From positions 205,210-234,676 of the forward strand of contig NW_003123412.1 in the NCBI RefSeq assembly GCF_000003605.2: 29,467 nt of DNA. Direction: 5' to 3'. Positions 14,101 through 22,902 of this stretch are shown piece by piece (position 1 is the first letter of the stretch; every line of letters begins with the position of its first letter). Source of the DNA: Saccoglossus kowalevskii. Lineage: Eukaryota; Hemichordata; Enteropneusta; Harrimaniidae. The position numbers were made by a program, and so were the translations under genes. Below the pieces are notes generated by a model. It saw only the letters and a program-made list of their open reading frames with translations, did not search any database and was not told the origin of the DNA.

Positions 14101-17100
14101 GAATCCAATTTATGCACAATGCTACGTGAGCTTGAATGGACATTTTAATTGACCTCTAAACATTAGGACGCACGTCTATTTCAACTGAGGCTGACCTATG
14201 TGCTTACCCTGGGACTTTTCGACGGTGAGATCTTTTAAATGTATATAAAGATATACTTCGAGAGACTTGGTATTTAAACACCGAATGCTAAGACAATATA
14301 CAAATATTGGAAACACCTGAATTCACTATTATTACAGCCGTCTTGACAACATTAGCAAATATTAGCATCCACATACCATCTTTTAAAGTTTAAGACATAT
14401 TGTGTGAAGTCATCGATATAGGCACATTGTTTCTGGCAGTGTTGAATGTTGGCCGTATCCTGCTATTAGTCAAAATATACTGTCTACTCAAAACACATGT
14501 ACTGTGTCTGTGAGTGTATGTACAACCTTCAGAACTTTCAAAACAAACGTCATCTGCACAACACAAGTTTCAAAATCCCAAAGGACGAGTGAAAAGTGGA
14601 GATCCTGAATCGGGGGATATGGTTAAATTCATTACTGCTGCTAATAATATTACAACAGAAAGCGTTTAGCAAGGTAAATTGGCCGTACCATAAGGTGTTG
14701 ATGAATTGGTTTTGACAGTCTCTTCTCGTTTCAACATAATTAGCTAGGAATTTCCACACACTGGGACTTATTGGTGAAATGTGGCGTATGATAGACTCTG
14801 TTGGAATGTGCTCGCGCTGCGCTGGTATGGTGGAAGACGGGCGATGAGCGGCGATCAAACTGTCGAGCTTAGGTCTCAAAGACAAGCAAATGCATAGTGA
14901 ATTACTAGTAAACATAAGAGAAGTTGTTTTCTATGTTTTTTTGCTGCCTTTGTCTGTCGCATGCAGCTCCACAATGCCCTAACCCCATCGATTCAGGGTC
15001 GATCGCTCACACAACGTGTTCGTCGACCAAATACAGAAATGAAACACAATATATTTTACATAGACTTTCAAAAGGCATTGGTATATACATTCATAGTGAA
15101 GGTATTGTCGGTATTGTGAATACTGTTAGGAAAACATATCTACGCTCTCCCGCGTATGCATTGAACAATACGACACGTCCGCAAACTTTCAATAAATCGC
15201 CCAATGTCTGTGAAATTACCAAGACATTCTATGGTTGAAAATGCGAAAAAAACGTGTTTTGTGCTTATATTCAATGTATATTAATGGCGCGATTATTTAT
15301 AAGTTGCAATGCAAATATATAAAAATATATAATATATAAAAAATGTAAAATATATAAAAACTTTATCGAGATTATATTTTGTAGACAATAGACTTGGATT
15401 ATAAAAAGGTATTGTTGATATAATGCCTGGTAATTAGTAAATATATGGATTATATCGCCATTTGTATTTATTACGTTTTAACGCATATCACTTTGATTTT
15501 GATATTTTTAGAATATTTTACATTGAAAAGGACATTTAAGCTTCAATTTGAGTTTCAGACTTTTTGAGTAGTGAATTCTGCTTACCTTGTGTATGGTAAT
15601 CGTTTTCGAGATTTGGACTTTTTCTCTTCCGCGGTCTCCCTTTTTGCACTGCTCCCACACCATTGTAATATGGCGTATGTTGGGTCGGCGAGGCGCCCGG
15701 CATCGGACTTGGTTGATGGTGGTAAGGGCTAAGCCCCATAACATGTTCTGTGTGTAGCATTGCCTCGTAGTGCGATCGACAGTACACCATGGCATCCTTC
15801 ATACCGAAGTGATCGCCTGTCGCCAGGGCTTTATTACAAGTTGCGCACGTAAAGCAACTGAGGTGGTAGACTAGATCCCGTGCACGCATCACCATCTCAC
15901 TGGCCGAGATTCCAAGATGACACCTTGCACATCTTTTCACTGAAAATCGTCTGCAACAGAACATTGAAAAACACATTAAAATCCAAAATGATTGTGTCGT
16001 ACATAAGTTCGTAACACTAGCGATGATAATCAAAACGTAAAACTGTTGGTTCGAAGTGGATAATATGCCATTTCGACGAGCAGTGCGCTTGGCGCTCGAT
16101 GCACTTTTGCACATTAGATGACAACCATTATCTCTTTGACATTGACAGAGAGAGCAAAGGTGCATACATCTTTCGAATTTGATCAAATTTTCTGCCCATG
16201 GAACTTGCGATGCTCAATCTGACCCGTGTCCTTGTATATAAAGTGCATAACTGCCCGGGTCAACAAAACACACCCGAATTTGTCGACAACGGTGAATTCC
16301 GGTAATGGCCACCTTAATTAATCATGTGTGCAGAAGGCCTCACAAGAGAAACATCGTTCAGCCCAAAGTTACAACTTTTTGAGAAACTAATCAAACCGGA
16401 AACTGGTAAATAAACAATTCATTGTAATGAGACAGTAAGATGTTTATTCGGTGTTGACACGTCCAGATAAACGGACTTGTGTGTTGACCATTCACTTGAC
16501 AGTGACTGCATTGATGGTAACCAAATAAACTTGGCGACTACAAAGGATACAGTTGGAGATGTTTCCTTGATGATTTGTTCACAACACCCGTTCCTTGACA
16601 TCTATATTTTGGACTAAGTATTCAAACGTCTGACAACTCGAATACAACCTTATATCCAATTATCAATATCATTTGTCAAAGTCGAAAAAATCTACACAAA
16701 GAGTTGAGCGGGTGGACACAGATAATGAATGATATTTCAGTTCAAGTTTAGGAGCAATGGAAATAAAATATAATGAAACTGTGAAAACTGAATCATGAAT
16801 GAGTGTCACGATAAACGTAATCAGAACGTGTGAAATGAAATCAGTTCCTGGTCAAATTGGTTAAGTGTGAATCCGAAGTTCAATTTATTTCGGAATTATC
16901 CACAAATTGCGGAATAAGAGTGCATTTAACGAATTACAGTCACATGACGACTAATAAAGTCGACATTATATTTTGGCGATAGTGAAGACCCGTCCACTAT
17001 TCCGGATTATACCAAGTTCAGGGCAAGTTTAGATTGCATGTAAAACGATATGACATCTTGGTGCTAAAAATCAACGGCGGCAACTGTTTTATCGGCGCGA

Positions 17101-19546
17101 CAACAAAACAAAAATCTCCCCTCTATAGGAAAAATATTCGAATACACAGTGTCACATCGCTGTTTTTCGGGTTGCTATGGAAATGGCTTGTGTTAAAATC
17201 AGAATAACAATCATTTGGTGTTACCTAATTTACATTTTAGTGAAGACGCAACGAAACAATAAAACAATGTTAGCATCTGCGCTTCAAACACCCCTATCAC
17301 TAGTTGTACAAAAATAACAATTACAGTGGCCATTCTTCAAGTACCATACCTCCACCAGACCCCCGTAAAGTGGAATGCCAAGTTTGAGATGAGAAGCCTA
17401 GTGAACTACTTTATATAATATTAAACGCCGATGATAGAATACTACAAAGGAGGTAAAACAGTAGGGGACGACGCAGTTTGGTTTACTAAACAATTACGTG
17501 CTAATTCATCGATCTGATCACCAGTGACAGTGAAACAGACACAAAACACGTCAACCTCGGTGATAACAAGTCGAGTTAATGATAAGAGAGTTGGTGGGAA
17601 AACCGGGAAATACAATGAGTTTGGAACATCATTGGTCAGATCGAACAACTACAATCATCTACATAATTTTAAAGATATGTCACCGATTTAGAGTTTTAAT
17701 TTAACACGTCTAGTCGTCGTGTAATGCACTAGAATTGTGAAATACATGTGTATATAGTAATACTGCCAACAAAACACAGAACAAGTCAAATTTATTGAAC
17801 ACTTTAGTGATCTTTTTTATGACTGTTTAAATCTAAACTTAAGCATAGGCTGTGCCACGCGACGATCACAGCATACGTAGACTTTATTCAATTTCGTCTC
17901 TTCAGGGGTTGGAATGTTATCCTAATACTGTTAGTAATTCAAAATTTCCACGCTGTCCCTGCACGTCACTTGGGTCACGGTAGAAGTATTGAATATGGAG
18001 TTTAGCCATTCTTTGGTTGAACATCACAGATCAATAGTAGTTAAAATCACGTCTTGCATGTTTTGGCAACTTTCCACAAGGGGTGTGAGTTTAACACTAT
18101 GGTACGATGGGCGTATATACGTGAATACGCATATCTGTACAAGTGCATTTTGAATGTGTATTTAACTGACAAGAAAAAAATGACGTCTACAAAGATGTCC
18201 GGCTATTAACTCTACCTAGATATGACATTTAATGCTTAATTTTAAACCTTCTTGTGTATATCACGATTATCGCAATGACATTTCGTTATACTCTAGCGTC
18301 TCGGAGAACGTGGGAGGGGGTACAGTCTAACTTTATGAAATACCTAACAGTGCCGGATCTTGTCGATCACTGTACACCCTGAGAAGTCTTCCTCATTTTA
18401 TCAGGCCCCACGTCGTCATTTTACCGAAATGATAATAACTATGGCACTCGCATATGCCATCACACTGACGGCACTGTTATCGCGCCCTCAGGCTGAATGT
18501 GTAGTACATTTACTACTAACCTTTCTACTAGAACCCGTTTTAGGGGAGTTCGAGTAATTTGCAAATTACCGTTAGCAGATCCAATTCAAACGAATGGACG
18601 TTCCCAAATAATGTTTTTCAAAGTATGTATTTATCACACGGTGAATGTTCCGTAACTCGCCTGTGTGTTATGGATATATCGGACTATTATTACAGAATTG
18701 AGACTTACGTTGGTATGGTAAATTTCAATAATCATTATTTTGAAATGAAGTACACGGCGTGTATATACGTAAGTGCAACAGGAACGTACATAATCATTGC
18801 CTATCTTAACAGTTGTGTTAAATATGTTTTCATATCCGGGCATTCAACATGTTTATGCCGCACTATGGATATAGAAAAAATCATTGGTGAAGGGAAAAAA
18901 TGCAAATTTCACAAGAATTTCACACGAAGACAGAAAGTGCGCTCTTACCTGTAGTAATCGTCTTTACAGTATATGCTCCCGTCTTTGGCAAAACATGTAA
19001 GTTCGGAGTCGAGTCGAAGTTTGCACTCGCAACATTTCAAACACTGCATGTGCCACTGCTTGTCAACAGCGAGGAGATAGTAGCGGTCTAATATACGACC
19101 ACCGCATCCAGCACATATACACGGTTTATTCTCCCGATTTATAACAGGCATGGTCTGCGTTGAGGAAAGAAGAAAAAAAACATCAAGTTTAAACAAAAAT
19201 GAAGAAATTAATCCGCGTGTTTATAGTTGAGGCTCGTTCTGTGTGGAGATAGGGACGGACTCGCATGAGTCGCGGACCTACGCTCTGACGATGTACGAAC
19301 ACCATAAGGAACAACTCATCAGATGATAAGATAGAAACACGTCAAAGATTGGTTCGAGGGAAGTGTGCACACCAGCACGGAGTTGATCTGTGGGATAAAA
19401 TTAACGCCTACCCTTTCGATTTCCAACTGCCCAGCGTCGTGGTTTCCGTCTAACACTTTTACCGATGTCTTGTGAACGTCAACGGTGCTGAGTAAAATAT
19501 CCCGTTCATCCTTGGGGCTATATCGACCGATTTCCATAATACCCAT
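1806..19546 (-). CDS. Lhx2/9: LIM-homeodomain transcription factor, Lhx2/Lhx9/apterous type; complete five-exon gene
   Basis: Join of 19546-19412, 19154-18949, 15950-15586, 2859-2657 and 2105-1806, read on the minus strand. All four introns are GT-AG, and phases match at every junction (0, 2, 1, 0), giving 402 residues and a TGA stop. Domain order: acidic N-terminus 1-45; LIM1 about 59-111; LIM2 about 121-174; basic linker QKGRPRKRK at 216-224; homeodomain 258-317; Ser/Thr/Pro-rich C-terminus with GTTLTDL at 335-341. Family knowledge: a nuclear DNA-binding regulator whose LIM domains bind the LDB/Chip cofactor, working in eye, forebrain, limb or appendage and gonad patterning. Length and exon layout match vertebrate LHX2 (about 406) and LHX9 (about 397). 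The identity is clear from long exact matches to that family. Whether it is the only copy in this genome cannot be seen here. Confidence 0.96.
1871..1907 (-). repeat. Short imperfect hexamer repeat coding for a Met-acid run
   Basis: About six copies of an ATGGAN/ATGGAY-type 6-mer encode alternating Met and Glu/Asp. It lies inside exon 5 near the C-terminus of the Lhx2/9 protein, away from the conserved domains. Confidence 0.85.
2106..2656 (-). other. Lhx2/9: Intron 4 (551 bp) inside the homeobox
   Basis: A phase-0 intron between Gln303 and Val304 (homeodomain 46/47). The donor GTGAGT is perfect. The acceptor is CATATCCAG and lacks a strong pyrimidine tract; a small inverted repeat (TATGC-AAA-GCATA, 2111-2123) sits directly over it. 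A tRNA-like A-box/B-box pair is at 2546-2582. If the intron is retained, the frame adds 11 residues (VSDMTGVHHII) and stops. Confidence 0.9.
2546..2582 (+). repeat. tRNA-like A-box/B-box pair, possible SINE head remnant
   Basis: TAGCCCAGTGAGG (2546-2558) fits the polymerase III A box. AGTTCGAATCT (2572-2582) fits the B box core GTTCGANTC. They are only about 13 bp apart, too close for a working tRNA, and no cloverleaf can be drawn. It could be a decayed tRNA-derived SINE with an internal deletion, or chance. No A-rich tail or target duplication was seen. Confidence 0.3.
2657..2859 (-). CDS. Lhx2/9: Lhx2/9 exon 4: homeodomain helices 1-2
   Basis: Two bases completing Gly236 and then 67 codons, residues 237-303. 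A short acidic/polar stretch (YPHNDSENHQDLNSDQY) leads into the homeodomain. The domain starts at Thr258 and reads RTKRMRTSFKHHQLRTMKSY onward, with R5 and F8 in place, through NHNPDAKDLKQLAQKTGL to KRVLQ. This exceeds the conservation expected of generic LIM-homeobox genes and is diagnostic of Lhx2/9. FALN replaces the usual FAIN. Acceptor TTATTACAG|GG; donor CTTCAG|GTGAGT is a perfect consensus. The intron interrupts the homeobox between homeodomain positions 46 and 47, a known position in Lhx2/9 genes. Confidence 0.98.
3055..3075. repeat. CATAAT microsatellite
   Basis: Three and a half tandem copies of CATAAT in intron 3. Confidence 0.85.
3209..3216. promoter_or_regulatory. Perfect CRE palindrome TGACGTCA
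   Basis: The consensus site for CREB/ATF-type bZIP factors, in intron 3 about 350 bp from exon 4. It is one of three perfect copies in the window. Binding is not shown. Confidence 0.35.
4024..4069. repeat. GC-rich hairpin in intron 3
   Basis: AGCTGCCC (4024-4031) pairs with GGGCAGCT (4062-4069). Inside it, GGCGG-AGG can pair with CCT-CGGCCGCC around the loop ATTCA. It stands out in sequence that is otherwise strongly AT-rich, at the start of a GC-richer patch that runs to about 4490. It could be the terminal hairpin of a mobile element or a chance structure; no terminal repeats or target duplication were found. Confidence 0.55.
4590..4747. repeat. Imperfect direct duplication, 60-70 bp unit
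   Basis: 4590-4661 and 4686-4747 both begin ATTTGGTYCAAAATTAAT, pass through an A-rich stretch with ATATAGAAAATATA, and end TTCGCAAAACGTAGTACTAAAG. The first copy has about 10 extra bases. The copies are separated by 24 bp. This is a local tandem duplication in intron 3. Confidence 0.85.
14028..14074. repeat. AT-only low-complexity tract (TTTATTA-rich)
   Basis: Almost uninterrupted A/T sequence with TTTATT and TTATTTA repeats. Simple sequence, with no other function visible. Confidence 0.7.
15313..15360. repeat. AT-rich tract of ATATAAAA-type repeats
   Basis: Degenerate tandem ATATATAAAA and AATATATAAAAA units in intron 3, about 225 bp from exon 3. Simple sequence. Confidence 0.7.
15586..15950 (-). 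CDS. Lhx2/9: Lhx2/9 exon 3: LIM domain 2 and basic linker
   Basis: One base, 121 codons and one base. LIM2 ligands: C121-X2-C124-X18-H143-X2-C146, then C149-X2-C152-X18-C171-X2-H174. CARCHLGISASEMVMRARD and GDHFGMKD match vertebrate LHX2/9 almost exactly. After LIM2 comes a variable His/Pro/Ser stretch (about residues 177-205). It is followed by the conserved YNGVGAVQKGRPRKRKSP block, a likely nuclear localisation and AT-hook-like segment (GRPRKRK at 218-224). Acceptor CTGTTGCAG|ACGA; donor CACAAG|GTAAGC in phase 1, which the GG at the start of exon 4 completes to Gly236. Reading through the donor gives open sequence for a further 16 codons, but the family match ends at the splice site. Confidence 0.97.
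15951..18948 (-). other. Lhx2/9: Intron 2 (about 3.0 kb)
   Basis: Donor ACAG|GTAAGA, acceptor CTGTTGCAG|ACG, phase 2, splitting the Arg codon of the YYRRFSV motif that joins the two LIM domains. No coding sequence was recognised on either strand. A G-rich motif ACGTGGGAGGGGG sits at 18308-18320 (see findings). An open frame of 131 codons at 18559-18954 on the plus strand is within the length expected by chance. An intron at this point is typical of Lhx2/9 genes. Confidence 0.9.
18949..19154 (-). CDS. Lhx2/9: Lhx2/9 exon 2: LIM domain 1
   Basis: 68 codons plus two bases, from TMPVINRENKPCICAGCGG to KDDYY, with the next Arg split across the intron. Zinc ligands of LIM1 are all present: C59-X2-C62-X17-H80-X2-C83, then C86-X2-C89-X18-C108-X2-D111 (protein numbering). 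The stretches DRYYLLAVDKQWH and ELTCFAKDGSIYCKDDYYR are near-identical to vertebrate LHX2/LHX9. The acceptor is TTTCCTCAACGCAG|ACC; the donor ACAG|GTAAGA is near consensus. LIM1 binds the LDB cofactor in this family. An ATG at codon 2 of this exon could serve as an alternative start, but the upstream frame in exon 1 fits better. Confidence 0.97.
19155..19411 (-). other. Lhx2/9: Intron 1 (257 bp)
   Basis: On the minus strand the donor is AGG|GTAGGC. The acceptor is a long T/C-rich tract (19155-19180 region) ending in AACGCAG before ACCATGCC. The intron is phase 0. It is short compared with the others. Nothing else is recognisable in it. Confidence 0.72.
19412..19546 (-). CDS. Lhx2/9: Lhx2/9 exon 1: N-terminal 45 codons
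   Basis: The frame opens after in-frame stops (TAA TAG TAA, just upstream) with ATG at 19546-19544 and reads MGIMEIGRYSPKDER onward. It ends at AGG|GTAGGC, a reasonable donor in phase 0, which fits the phase-0 acceptor of exon 2. The residues GIMEIGRYS and VLDGNHDAG resemble the family's N-terminal GIMEEMERRS and QLNGRDAG blocks, and they lie in the right order before LIM1. Start choice: the first ATG has a weak context (T at -3, G at +4). The fourth codon, also ATG, has A at -3 and G at +4 and may be the main start, giving 399 residues. The vertebrate MLFHG opening is absent. Without transcript data this exon is less certain than the others; a different or additional first exon is possible. 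Confidence 0.78.
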
Positions 19547-19679
19547 CCAAAAGCTATATGTAGAACGCAACACAGGCGAAAATTACTATTACGTTACTGG
19601 GTTGGTGTTGTGAATTTACCACGCAAAGAAAACGCGTGCATCGACGCTAGACCAGTCCGAACAATATGTAGGCTCTACG

Positions 19680-19960
19680 CTGTATAGCCTGTCTATTATT
19701 GGGCTGAGTAGATATAATGAGAGGGGAGGGCCGGTCGCTTCGGTTGACATTCAATTCAGCGCTTAAACAGGACGAAGGGTTTTGTGAGCACTTCCATACG
19801 CATTGATCGACACCTACTGTCAGGGGTCAACCCCATTGCTCAGTGGAAACCGCATTCTGATTGGCTGGCCGCTGCCAAGTAGTTCCTCGCGTATCCCCCA
19901 ATCCCAGCCGTCTCATGCCAAATTCATATAATTTGCCCAGATTAGTCTCGCGAGGTATTA
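19680..19960 (-). promoter_or_regulatory. Probable promoter region of Lhx2/9
   Basis: Directly upstream of exon 1 and richer in G+C and CpG than the surroundings. On the gene's strand it carries a strong CCAAT box in GGCCAGCCAATCAG (19870-19857), a second CCAAT (19702-19698), a TATA-like CATTATATC (19719-19711), and the near-perfect palindrome TCTCGCGAG (19946-19954). CCAAT is the NF-Y site. CGCG palindromes of this kind mark CpG-type promoters in animals. The transcription start is not determined. The order of elements fits a start in the interval 19560-19800. Confidence 0.45.
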
Positions 19961-20661
19961 CGGTTCGCGCGATATCTCTTCAACGCGAAAGATGATATAT
20001 TTAATAAAAAATATTTCATTGCTTTTAGATGGGTTTTACGACCGGGAGAGTACACGCAGCTGTGTCAGAGCTTCTTTTCAATACGGGCAGTTATGAATGA
20101 AAAGGACAATGGCGAGATGAGGACTAGGCAGGCAATGGTTTCAACGAAACAAATGGACTGGAAAGGCTCGAACAACTTTACACAAACGAACTGTGTGTAA
20201 TTTATTCAGGGTGAACTAAATACCCTTGCACCCAGTTGTTGCCCTAAATGTTAAAAAGGTGACAATCAAAGACGTGACGGAAACCTGTTTTATAATAAAC
20301 ATAGGCAGCTGCAGGGGCAGGGCGATACGATCGGGGAAACGCAGAAAATTTAAACTCGTCCGCATTAGAAATAAAACGATCTGCCAACAAACCAACAACG
20401 CTGAGATTGGAAACTTTGCATGTCTAGAGGTAAACAAGATAAAATTGAGCCTTCCGATGAACACAACTCCCGAAGTGAGGCAAGTCTCAATTGCATGAAA
20501 TAGCATTAACCTATCGCACAGGATTTAAAGCGGTGCCACGAACTCACGCAAATGCCGAGACTCGTTTCGTTCAGCATTTTTCGAGAAAGAAAATAATTGG
20601 ATTGCGTGTCGCCATACGCTGAGCAGTTATCACATCATTTGCAAACGCGTTGCTCTTACCG

Positions 20662-20687
20662 TGGAAGGTAAGAACTACTACCTTCCA
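20662..20687. repeat. 9-bp perfect hairpin
   Basis: TGGAAGGTA (20662-20670) and TACCTTCCA (20679-20687) form a perfect stem around an 8-nt loop. It lies only 8 bp from the fold-back element, and the two may belong together. Confidence 0.7.
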
Positions 20688-20695
20688 TGTTCATA

Positions 20696-20840
20696 CTATA
20701 GCAAGGCCGTAGGAAGCAAAAATTAGTTGGTCCGGCCATCCATCGAGGGCCTGATGACGTGGGCCGAAGGACCATGTCTGCTAGGGGGCGTGCAGAACTG
20801 GTCCGGCCATAGCCGGTACGGTTCCTACGGCCTTGTATAG
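20696..20840. mobile_element. MITE-like fold-back element, 145 bp
   Basis: The ends are inverted repeats. CAAGGCCGTAGGAA (20702-20715) is the perfect complement of TTCCTACGGCCTTG (20822-20835). Outside this, CTATA (20696-20700) and TATAG (20836-20840) extend the pairing with one unpaired G on the left. Inside is a 12-bp direct repeat TGGTCCGGCCAT at 20728-20739 and 20799-20810. The body is GC-rich, unlike its surroundings. There is no coding capacity. Small size, terminal inverted repeats and TA-rich flanks fit a non-autonomous DNA transposon, but no clear target-site duplication separates from the repeat itself. The alternative is a structured regulatory or RNA hairpin. Confidence 0.6.
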
Positions 20841-22559
20841 GGTTGAGCGATATGCATCGTCATATATTTTTTAATATACGCCACTGTTCTGTATATATTA
20901 TATGTTTTGTCGAACGACGGCTACACTGTCAGTAAAACACTGTTATGTATACGTTCGCATTCTACAAGTTCGGTTCTTTATGTCAGCGCTCCAGCTGAGA
21001 GCAGTGTTTTCTGTACACCCTAGAGGGCAAAAATGCAAATTGGACCACTCCCCGGCGACTAGCCATTCCCGTCACTGATCTCTGACTTGATTTTTGCGGA
21101 CTCCAGGCTGGATTAGGATGTATTTCAAAATAAACAAGCCGATAGACCAACGTAAATCCATTTGCGAGTCAAAGTGCTCGTGGTCTTCTCTTTGTATGAT
21201 GTTAGGACTATTAAAAATATGGTAACTGCTATGTGCACTGCGCCCGCTTCGGGGAGGGGCGTCCGAGACCGAGACTTCGGTTGTCACGTTCCTTGCAGGT
21301 GCAACTTCAAAACGAAACGACAACCCCCAGGAAATCAGATTTCAGACGCCATTCCCTTGATCGACAAAGCTTGGTTGATGATTCTTTGCTTTGTCTTATT
21401 TCACTATTGCGCACTGAATCATACACTCCAATAACAATGCTAAAACCGGGCTTTCGTGTTTTTTTTTCCATTTCATATAATTCGCTACTTCGTATTTTGC
21501 TTAAAGCGAAGACAAGAATACGCAGAGTTACCGTAATTCACTTCTAATAACGATACGAGAAATCCGATCTCACTCGCGCCCGGAAAGCAAAAACGTGAAT
21601 TCGTCTTTAACGAGTATATAGATACTATCAGCCTGAAAGAGCAATACAAGTATCGTGCGGGATAGGAATCGTTAATAGTGATCGCACCATGACCCGCGGA
21701 TGAAATAGACAAATGTTTTATCAGGTGTGAGCGCGTGGAAAATTATCTTTTGTGTGTAGAAGGGCGAGTGAGATTCGATCGGATGAGAGTTACCAATATT
21801 GCACGTAGATTTTCCGAAGTGATATTCATCTTTTTTTAACTATAGAATTTCCCGTAAACATTATGAGTCTCGCTCTCCTAAACGCACTGGTATTTTCCAG
21901 TCTATATAATGACAGTATACCTCCAGACAAATCCCTCTACCTTCTCCCGATATAGCCCGAAGCTTGCCGATTGTGATCTGCTTTGCTCTGTGATGAAAGA
22001 GCGTCGCTTCTTCCTCCCTCCCCGCGACGTTGTGATAAAAGCTGGGGAGGATTCTCAGCTTCTGATAAATGTCAGTAGATTGTATATATACGCTGGCAGT
22101 TCTGACCTACTGCGTAATATGTGTGGCTTAAACAAAAAATGACCTACCCATGTGGTTTTCAATATTATTCCCTGAGGAGAAATCAGAGCCTGGGTAAAAA
22201 TAGAACTGAAGTTGAAAGGTGGGACTAATAATCACATCGAAATATATGTTTTGATTTCTATAAACATAATCAGTAAATATGTCTAGCACTGGTGATGATA
22301 TTTCTTAGATGTTCTCTCTGTCCGTCACGAACAAAGAACATTTCGTCATGTTGACTTTGTATGAGATGCGACATTTTTCCAGCAAATACTTTGTAACACT
22401 TTTGAACATGTTTTTTTTTCTTTCTGTTTTTGTGTTTTTTTGGTAGAATTCCTATCTCTGTTTCCATTTACAATATTCTTTCAAACAAACAATTCATGCG
22501 TAGAAAAGGGCGGCGCGATCGAATAGGAATGTTGTTTTGTGAATAAATATACCACATAC

Positions 22560-22659
22560 CTCATACAGCGTTTGAGTAAAGAGAAACTCGTCCAATTTCT
22601 GACTGGTAACTACTGCAGAATCTGACATTTTTGCCATTGATGAGGGTACCTGCCTTTTT
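22560..22659 (-). other. Exon-like open segment with splice sites, unassigned
   Basis: On the minus strand a 100-nt open stretch is bounded by an acceptor ATTACAG and a good donor GAG|GTATGT. It codes for 33 residues with a hydrophilic middle (MAKMSDSAVVTSQKLDEFLF, then TQTLYE), ending in phase 0. An ATG at codon 8 could also make it a first coding exon. I do not recognise the peptide. Phase 0 would allow splicing to Lhx2/9 exon 2 as an alternative 5' exon. The pyrimidine tract is weak, and such segments arise by chance. Confidence 0.2.
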
Positions 22660-22892
22660 CTGTAATAACAGCAGGTGCTTTGATCCGCCGATGAATCTAG
22701 ATTCTTGTGTTCGAGAATGCAGAATGGGAGAAACGGAGTTTTAATTGGATTCATCTCGGGGATATCGACCGCAAATATCCAGGATAAAAATCAATATCCA
22801 AACGTCTTGTTAGCTCATCGGCTTATTCGTCAGAAGTTACACGTACTTATTCAGTTTGTTTGAAAAAGGTAGAGAGTTATAACTTCTCGCAA

Positions 22893-22902
22893 TCTCGCGA
22901 GA
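22893..22902. promoter_or_regulatory. Perfect CGCG palindrome TCTCGCGAGA
   Basis: This is the 10-bp palindrome known as a core promoter element bound by BANP in vertebrate CpG-island promoters. It is preceded by a half copy (TTCTCGC). It lies about 3.3 kb upstream of exon 1. It could mark a distal promoter on either strand. No transcript is visible. Confidence 0.4.

Larger units (their letters stand above)
2860..15585 (-). other. Lhx2/9: Intron 3 (about 12.7 kb), no recognised gene
   Basis: Lies between LIM2/linker and the homeobox. The acceptor is TTTTGTTTTATTACAG|GG and the donor is GTAAGC. No convincing exon of another gene was found on either strand. Contents noted separately: a CATAAT microsatellite at 3055-3075, a CRE at 3209-3216, a GC-richer patch with a hairpin at 4020-4490, a 60-70-bp direct duplication at 4590-4747, a CpG-richer stretch near 11990-12200, a TATA-like/G-rich site at 13152-13170, and AT tracts near 14030-14075 and 15313-15360. 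Large introns of developmental homeobox genes often hold enhancers, so this is the natural place to look for conserved noncoding elements. None can be called from one sequence. Confidence 0.85.

Noticed and set aside
18559-18954. 131-codon plus-strand frame antisense to intron 2 and the end of exon 2
   Set aside because: At roughly 36-38% GC a few open frames of 100-130 codons are expected by chance in 30 kb. It starts at a non-ATG codon, and its end overlaps the antisense of a real exon.
20216-20506. Minus-strand frame starting MLFHAI, like the MLFHG start of vertebrate LHX2/9
   Set aside because: The residues after the first six are hydrophobic and unlike the family, no good donor follows closely, and exon 1 at 19546-19412 fits both phase and sequence. 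The match of a few residues can be chance.
20548-20577. Possible mini-exon MLNETSLGIC with a GTGAGT donor on the minus strand, phase 0
   Set aside because: It is very short, has no family resemblance and no supporting promoter signals; exon 1 explains the N-terminus better.
21909-22142. 77-codon plus-strand frame starting MTVYLQTNPS
   Set aside because: It has an ATG and a mixed composition but no recognised domain, no clear splice sites or promoter, and a length expected by chance.
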